In this document: in pieces, positions 58,019 through 64,000 of the stretch | Layout: each line of letters begins with the position of its first letter | Numbering within the stretch: the first letter of the stretch is position 1 | Assembly: GCA_964017235.1 (NCBI GenBank) | Contig: OZ024935.1 | Span: 3,720,001-3,784,000 of the forward strand | DNA: 64,000 nt | Direction of reading: 5' to 3' | Source of the DNA: Sabellastarte sp. h YS-2021 | Taxonomy: Eukaryota; Annelida; Polychaeta; Sabellida; Sabellidae | Translations under genes and position numbers: made by a program | Notes under the pieces: model-generated | Told to the model about the DNA's origin: nothing | What the model saw: the letters and a program-made list of their open reading frames with translations, nothing else | The model's database searches: none

Positions 58019-58749
58019 AGTGGTTGTTTGATCGAATTAATATACAATTGTGCTCAAAGTCCCAGTTCGGGCAGTTTTCAGCACCCTGGTATGAAGTCCC
58101 AGTACAAACGTACAACAGAAAGGGTACCAAGCAGTCCTGAATGCTACTTCTCAACTCCAGCATGCTTGGATCATTTTTCTAAGGTCAGGGGCTGTGACCG
58201 TGATCATGAGGTTCTATCTCCCCTTCCTTTCAAGAGGCCTTCATGTGGGAGCTAGCAATACAAATGAAATTATTGGAACAGATCCTCACATTCAGTTACC
58301 TGCATATACAGTTAGAGGGTATGGATCAAGTGAGATAAAATCGTAAATTGCATGTGATGGTTATTGTTAAGGTGGTACCTGTTGTCATAAACCCACCTGA
58401 AGGGGAAGCCGTCTGTGAAAGTTTTTTGGCAGGTCTGGCAGTCTGGGTTCAACTCTGAGTTTGTTTCCATACTACAGTGAAAAGGCCGTAGTTCAATTCT
58501 CCTTGGCCTTCTACAACAGGTTGTTTCTGGTTCCAAAACCAACAAGTGGAGGCCTGTCTCAGTCTGTTGAACTTGTTTCTAAAATCAGGCTCCTTCAAAG
58601 GGAAAATTCCAGAACCATAAAGCTCTCCTTTAGCAAGGGGAGTGGGTCACCTTTGGATTTAGCAACGCCTCCTTTCATTTTCCACTGGTTCCAAGGTGAA
58701 AATATCTAAGGTTCCATCTGAAAAGTAAAACCTTATTCAGCCGATTCAC

Positions 58750-58903
58750 AGGGTCCTCAGTGGCCTAGTGGTTAGCAAGTTTGGCATCTAATCATAGGCT
58801 GTCACCTCTGTGGGTTCGAGTCCCACAAGTGGCAATTCTGAGGACCTGTCCCAATATGACCCTGGCTGTTGAACGGGACTTAAAACCCCAACTTTGACCT
58901 TTG
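58750..58903 (+). mobile_element. tRNA-derived SINE (family B), copy 2
   Basis: It is nearly identical to 16121-16268: the same A-box, B-box and closing stem, with ACTTAAAACCCC in place of ACGTAAAACCCC near the end. The perfect target duplication TCAGCCGATTCAC is at 58737-58749 and 58904-58916. It is inserted in the RT of DIRS-like element E. Confidence 0.88.
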
Positions 58904-60381
58904 TCAGCCGATTCACTGCCTTCCCTTTGACTTGTTGACGGCTCTGTTGGAGTTCCCCAAATTCGTAAAGGAAGCAAAGCTCATGGCTCAAGGAGTATAA
59001 GGAGTATACGAAACCACCAGTACCACCAGTAGGTTGCTCAGAGCTCCATGCCAGGAAGCTTACCTCTAACGTTTCTCCCCAACCCTTTTTGGCCCTTTAC
59101 AAAGAACTGGGTTGGGTAGTTAATTTGCTCTCAAGTTGGAACTGATCCATCAGCAAGTGTTCAACTTTGTAGGATACTGTTTCGACCTCTCTCAAGGCCT
59201 GGTCAAGCCCAAGCAAGAGAGACAGCATACTATGACACTTAAAATACAGACCCATGGGGCAAGATATCTACTCTGGTAGTTCATGCCCTTAATCGGCCTG
59301 TTGATGGCCACAGAATAGCAGGTAGTATTGGGACACCTTCATATGAGACCCTTACAGTAGGTGGGCAGTAACTATGAAGGGAATCAGCCTTTATGAGGTC
59401 GCCCTCATATGAGACCCATACAGTGGCATCTGAAGCGACATTGGCACATGGTCCGAGAGTCTGGAAAAGGTCATTTTGTTGCCCCACTCTCTCCATCCAC
59501 ACCTAGATTGGTGGTCAAACGAGAGCAATGTACTTTGGGGTCAATCATTGTGTCCCCTTCAACCCACTCTTCAAAGGTTTACAGATGCCTCAAGGCTGCG
59601 ATGCACACTTAGAGGACTCCACTGCAAGAGGTGTTTGGTCACTTACAGAAAGTGGCCTCTACATCAACTTTTCTGGAGTTTGAAAAACAGTCTTCCTGGC
59701 TCTCAAGAGTTCCAAGCATCTTTGCAGGGACCAGATTGTACTGATAGCAACAGACAGTACATCTGTAGTCTTTTACAACACCAAGGACGGCGGTATGAGA
59801 TCAGACTCTCTTTGTGCCCTTGAAACTTCTGTCCTGGTGTCACCCCAGAGGAATAGTTCCGAGGTCTCGGCACATTCCAGGTCGCTTGAATGTAATGGCA
59901 GACAAGCTTCCAGACAGAGTGGTCCCTATCTCAGGTTTTCAACATCTGGTTCTCAAGATGGGCCAGGCCACATGTGGAGTTTTTTGCAACCTAGTTCAAT
60001 CATAAACTCCCCAAGTTTGTTTCACCAGTACCGGTTCCAACAGCCTGGGCAGTAGATGCCCTGAATCCGCCTTGGGAGAATCTGGATGTTTACACCTTTC
60101 CTCCAGTCTCCCTGCTCGGCCACATAATCTCCAAGGTGATGGATCAAGGCTGTCACAGGATGGTTTTGATTGCTCCAGGATGGTCCAACATGCCTTGGTT
60201 TTGGGATCTGGTCAGTTCTGTCGGTTCAGATCCTTTTCAGGCTTCCTATACAAAGGATCTGGTAACACAGCCCTTTGACAGGCTTCTTCACTGGAACCTC
60301 AGAAATCTAAACCTGCATGTCTGGCTCCTAGAGCCTCCACCATTCAGGAACAAGGCTTCTATGAAGAAGTAGCAGCAAGAA

Positions 60382-61340
60382 TTGAAGTTCCTCACAGACT
60401 CTCAACCAGAGCTGTTCACAAATCAAAGTGAGCCGTTTTTTTTGGTCCAAGGGTGTAGGTCAAATGAGGTGGACTTCTTTGTCGCCCTCTGTGACTCATT
60501 TGCTGGTTTTCTGTTACACCTTTTCAAAGACAGAAAACTTCAGCCCAGTATTATTGAAGGCTATAGGATGGCTTTTGCTGGTATGGTAGGCCATGAGACT
60601 GCATCAGTTAAGATGAGAACCTAACCTGCTTGTTGAATAGCTTCCATAGAGTTAAGCCCAAGGGCAGGCAGGGAGTGCCCACGTGGAACCTTTCACTGGT
60701 ACTTCACCAGCGGACCAAGGCTCCTTTTGAGCCCGTGCAGAAGGCCTCTCTTAAGCACTTGTCTTTCAAGGCAGCCTTTTTGTTGGCCTTGGGCTCAGGC
60801 AATAGACGTACTGAAATTCATGCCTGGCTGTATAAAAATATCCGGCATCAGGAAAATTGGAGTAGGGTGTCTCTCTACCCTTCGCCCACTTTCCGTTCCA
60901 AGAATCAGTTGGCTAAAAAGGGTCTTTCCTGCGTGGCCCTGGTAGTCATACCAGTCTTGGCTCCATCTTTGGATAAGTCTCTTAAGGAGGACAAATCTCT
61001 ATATCCAGTAAGAACCCTATGTTATTACTTAGCCAGGACCAAGGAACTCTGCAAAGGTAAAAAGCTGGCCTTTGTGCCCTTCTGGAAGAGTTTCATAAGG
61101 ATATTATTGCAGCTACCATCTCTTCCTGGATCTAGGAAACTGAGCTGTAATGCTACCAGCTTTCTGATGAGCAAGCCCAGAGCTTGCATCAAGTCAGAGC
61201 CCATGGTGTGCAAGCCTCTGCTGCATTCAAGGCATTCCCAGGGGGTGTCTCCTTGGACCAGATCCTCTCAGCCTGCTCATGGAAGGTCCATAATTCTTTT
61301 ACACAATTTTATCTGAAAGACGTGGCTTGGGCAGATTTGG
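60382..61340 (+). pseudogene. Element E tyrosine recombinase
   Basis: 60382-60624 carries DRKLQPSIIEGYRMAFAGMV, the N-terminal DNA-binding helices. 60630-61316 carries LKHLSFKAAFLLALGSGNRR with the catalytic Arg region, then LCYYLARTKELCKGKKLAFV. In another frame near 61190-61325 follow the GVSLDQILSACSW and HNSFTQFYLKD blocks with the presumed Tyr nucleophile. At least two frameshifts (near 60620 and 61120) disrupt it. Confidence 0.72.
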
Positions 61341-61400
61341 AATTGTAACACTTAGACCCAGTGGTAGCTGCTCAACAGGTCCATGGATAATATAGCATTG

Positions 61401-62560
61401 TAGTAAAGCACAGGAATGTGTGTATATATATAAAAAAGTTTCTACTATCCTTGCTTCTGGGCTGCCATGATCCCAAGTGGACCCAGGAGTATAGTGATAG
61501 TGAAAACTTCAGTTCCTGTTCTTTTTGCCTCTACTAGGTAGGTCGGAACTCTAATCTCCCTCTCGTTTCTCCATGTACACTTGGGTCGAGTTTGTACAAA
61601 GAAAACAGGGGGAGGGAAGGGTGTTTTGCTTAGGGCTGATCGACTTGACCATTGTCTCAGGCACCCTTATTACTAGTCAGAGTTCTGAGAAATTCCCCCT
61701 TATTCAGCTACCCTCCATCCAATGGGTAGTTATTCTGCATCTGTCCACTGCGTCTTTTCCATTTATTACTGTTTCCCAAAGACTACCATACTATTTTTGT
61801 TATGGTTCACAGAGCAAGTGCATTAGCAATTACCGGGTGCTTTAAAGTTGCAAACATGATAAAAACAAAAAAATACTTATAAAGTTTATTTAACAATTAA
61901 AATAATAATAAAGGTTAACTGACATACTCTTGCTAGCTCCTACAATGCTATATAATAATGAAACTAATATGGCCTGACCACAGTCCAATCCATGTAATCA
62001 ACAGTTAAAATTTTCTATAGAATCCAGCAAACTGTCCTGTGACCACAAACACAAAATGCCCTCATCTTGTGATGGTTCAGTGCCCCCAAACGCAAAATTT
62101 CTATGTCCAGATGTTTAGGGTGTCTGCCCCAAAATAAAGCAAATCCACTCTCTGGTAAATCCACACAGTATATCCAGTTCATTCCAGTCAGAGTTTATCA
62201 CCAAATGTATATAATAATCAGTTTGCATCCACTTGACACAAATAAATTTAGCAACTCCAAATATCTCTGTCAATACAGTAGACCATCACAAAACTGACTG
62301 TGGCCACATTTTCAACCCTTTACAAAACTGGCGATCATTGAATGTTCTACAAAAAGGGAAAAATGCAGACCAAATGGTTCTAGAAAGAAATGTAAAGAGA
62401 TCAATACATTTCCCAGAAAAAAGGGTGTTTCCACCATGCATAAACAGATCATTCCAGTTTGGCACAAGAGAGGTCAGCTGTACTTATATGGTAAATAACT
62501 CTGCACTCGCAACAACATTGTCCTTGTTAAAGGACACACTGGCAGAGTGTTGTTACATAT
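61401..62560. other. Element E 3' region and flank
   Basis: There is no recognised domain. The right-hand flanking direct repeat is at 61957-62010. The frame at 62233-62562 (109 codons) is open but matches nothing I recognise. Repeat R begins at 62560. Confidence 0.35.
61957..62010. repeat. Direct repeat flanking DIRS-like element E, right copy
   Basis: It matches 57957-58018 over about 50 bp with roughly four substitutions (for example GGCCTGACC against GTCCTGACC). The two copies bracket 3.94 kb that contains the whole element. Confidence 0.7.
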
Positions 62561-62830
62561 AACACTTTTTGGTATTTACTGGTTATGAAATTTTGCATAA
62601 CATTTTATTACCTCTGCCAAGATGGTTCTGTAGCATGCATCTATTTATTTGTCTTTCTTTTTTTTTGCAAAATAACTCAAAAAGTTATGGCAGATTTTGA
62701 TGAAATATTGACAATGACACAAAGAACGGATGATTAAATTTTGGTGGTAAGCTGTAGCACACTCTGAATCCAACTCATAAGTATTATTGAAGATGCTGGG
62801 TTTTGATGGGATTATGTACTCTCTGTTGCT
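62560..62830. repeat. Dispersed repeat R, copy 2
   Basis: ATTACCTCTGCCAAGATGG, TATTTATTTGTCTTTCTTTT, GCAAAATAACTCAAAAAGTT, GATGAAATATTGACAATGAC and GGGTTTTGATGGGATTATGT occur in the same order and orientation as in copy 1 at 57120-57470. The TTATGGCAGATTTTGATGAA part is closer to the usual form than in copy 1. Confidence 0.7.
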
Positions 62831-63235
62831 GTTTTCTTATTAACCAAAACTACATAGAAAAATCATCTAAAGTATCAAGTGAAGGTAATGTTACAGCACC
62901 AAGTTACTGGATCTAGAAACAAGAATGTGTTTAAACATTTTCACTTTTTATTTACAGCACAGATATATTATGAAAAATCAATCCTACTTCCATTCAAATC
63001 AGTTTAAACGACACTAAGGCTAGACACTTTTGTTGGTCACATTTACATATGTTATGTCCAATCTACAAAATTACCCACTTGATGAAATAAGCAACTAGTC
63101 TGCCCCTCTTGTTAAAGGGGCAATCTTTTCAATTCTTGTTACATGGCTAGAACTGTAATCAACAATTATTGGCCTAAAATATATTTTGTATAACTATGAA
63201 AATAAAGTGTATGTTTGTGCTTGCAGTGATTTTAA
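62831..63235. other. Flanking sequence, no gene seen
   Basis: AT-rich, with no supported feature. Confidence 0.4.
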
Positions 63236-63242
63236 AGGAAGC

Positions 63243-63385
63243 ATAGACAAATCGGCCCTTTGCCAAATCGGTCCCCATCAAATCAGCCCCCAAAATAAAA
63301 TTACTTGGTCAAATCGGCCCCTTATAAAATAATTTATGGTCAAATCGGCCGCTTATAAATTAATATATGGTCAAATCGGCCCCCT
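63243..63385. repeat. 31-bp minisatellite built on CAAATCGGCCCC
   Basis: GGTCAAATCGGCC starts at 63307, 63338 and 63369 (period 31). Degenerate CAAATCGG or CAAATCAG units precede them from 63248. The spacer between cores is TTATAAA(A/T)TAAT-TAT. Confidence 0.85.
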
Positions 63386-64000
63386 AGATATAGATAGATA
63401 AGTGTACATATGATTTATGTTTTTTTCACAACAACCCATATACATTGGGGTTACCATATAAATTATAAAATTAATAATAACTAAACTTAATAATAATTAA
63501 ACAAATAACAAAGATCACATAAGGGGAAAGATAACATAATCCTCAGCATGGACATCAAGGGAAACAATCACCTATTAATGTCTAATATTGTTTGCTTAAC
63601 GCTTAAGCTTGTAATCCCTATACTAAACAAATACCAAAGATGACTAAAGTTATAATCCCATCAACAGAGGCAGTGTAGACAATGTAATTGCACTTGTATA
63701 ATCCTAACATAAACAAGTTTTATTGCACATAGGTTACAAGGGATTCATTACAGTATCTTGACATTCATATGTGTTAATTACACTTAGTAAAACATTATTT
63801 ATATAAACATTTTATATAAACCCATTATTTAAATAAGGTCCTGATTACAATTAATTGATGCATTTCCTCTATAAAAGGGCTTCTGATTTCTCAAATTATC
63901 ATTATCATTTGGAAGTCCGAAGTAGCATGATATCATTTTAGAATGGATCTATGTATAAGCTGCAAATTGCCTATCTAAATAAATAGATGTGATACTTGTT
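63386..64000. other. Terminal stretch with TATA-like sequence, no gene seen
   Basis: CTCTATAAAAGGGC at about 63867-63880 is a strong TATA-box match near the window edge. Without downstream sequence it cannot be assigned to a gene or an element end. Confidence 0.35.

Larger units (their letters stand above)
58040..61400 (+). mobile_element. DIRS-like tyrosine-recombinase retrotransposon E
   Basis: RT remains start near 58470 (LAFYNRLFLVPKPTSGG). They are interrupted by a SINE (58750-58903) and resume (LLRAPC, VNLLSSW, VFNFVGYCFDLSQGLVKPKQ). RNase H-like region 59400-60000: PHLDWWSNESNVLWGQSL and RSRHIPGRLNVMADKL. Connection 60060-60350: LIAPGWSNMPWFWDLV and LNLHVWLLEP. Recombinase 60380-61330. 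Gag is absent. The many frameshifts and stops mark it as dead, but its block order is complete from RT to recombinase. Confidence 0.82.

Noticed and set aside
57957..62010. Long terminal repeats of an LTR retrotransposon around 58-62 kb
   Set aside because: The flanking repeat is only about 50 bp without TG...CA ends, and the enclosed coding blocks are RT plus tyrosine recombinase, i.e. DIRS-like.
62233..62562. 109-codon frame as a gene
   Set aside because: There is no recognisable motif, it is flanked by repeat R and the DIRS remnant, and it lacks splice or promoter support.
63860..63885. Promoter of a new gene at the window edge
   Set aside because: Only a TATA-like match is visible, with no coding sequence downstream before the window ends.

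Overview
This is a eukaryotic, animal genomic window. It is AT-rich, has GT-AG introns of 0.3 to 7 kb, and is dominated by retrotransposon remains: CR1/L2-like LINEs, L1/Tx1-like LINEs, tyrosine-recombinase DIRS/Ngaro-like elements and tRNA-derived SINEs. That mix, together with an animal SABATH-type methyltransferase, fits a marine invertebrate, most likely a lophotrochozoan such as a mollusc. The species cannot be read from the sequence. No rRNA, genuine tRNA gene, CRISPR array or prokaryotic operon is visible.

Two host gene regions are supported, both on the + strand. (1) Positions 155-5775 hold the last four coding exons of a SABATH-family (Methyltransf_7-like) small-molecule methyltransferase; all three splice junctions agree in phase. 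A head-to-tail second copy follows. Its penultimate exon (about 23742-24098) carries a frameshift and a SINE insertion with a 14-bp target duplication, and its terminal exon (31261-31490) is intact. (2) Positions 46049-56740 hold the 3' half of a KIF28/KLP6-like kinesin tail gene in eight exons, probably preceded by another exon at 44480-44683. Its last codons give a CaaX-like C terminus (Cys-Leu-Ile-Leu). Two one-base inconsistencies (the junction after 46178 and a surplus base near 50092) mean it is either an imperfect assembly or a decaying copy.

The rest is mobile DNA. 3.4-4.5 kb: decayed LINE. 7.6-10.4 kb: DIRS-like element A. 10.4-11.1 kb: L1-like fragment. 11.1-11.8 kb: LINE 3' end. 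11.94-12.76 kb: candidate solo LTR. 13.3-18.5 kb: DIRS-like element B (gag, RT, RNase H, tyrosine recombinase), broken by a hAT-like element and a SINE. 19.2-23 kb: L1-like fragment and a minus-strand DIRS-like element. 24.1-26 kb: element with 475-bp terminal inverted repeats. 26.6-28.1 kb: L1-like fragment. 32-40 kb: DIRS ORF1 pieces, a LINE with a deleted active site, and an almost complete minus-strand CR1-like LINE that encodes a 2A-like peptide. 47.4-48.6 and 50.5-52.7 kb: two nearly identical LINE copies in inverted orientation that bracket kinesin exons. 54.2-54.8 kb: MITE with perfect 25-bp inverted repeats. 58-61.4 kb: another DIRS-like element, flanked by direct repeats and hit by the same SINE family as element B.

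The genes do not form a pathway. The window is best read as two unrelated host loci, each expanded and partly damaged by successive, datable transposon insertions. I see no convincing new cellular system. The points most worth testing are the damaged tandem methyltransferase copy, the inverted LINE pair around kinesin exons, the prenylation-like kinesin terminus, the 2A-bearing LINE and the SINE/LINE shared 3' ends.
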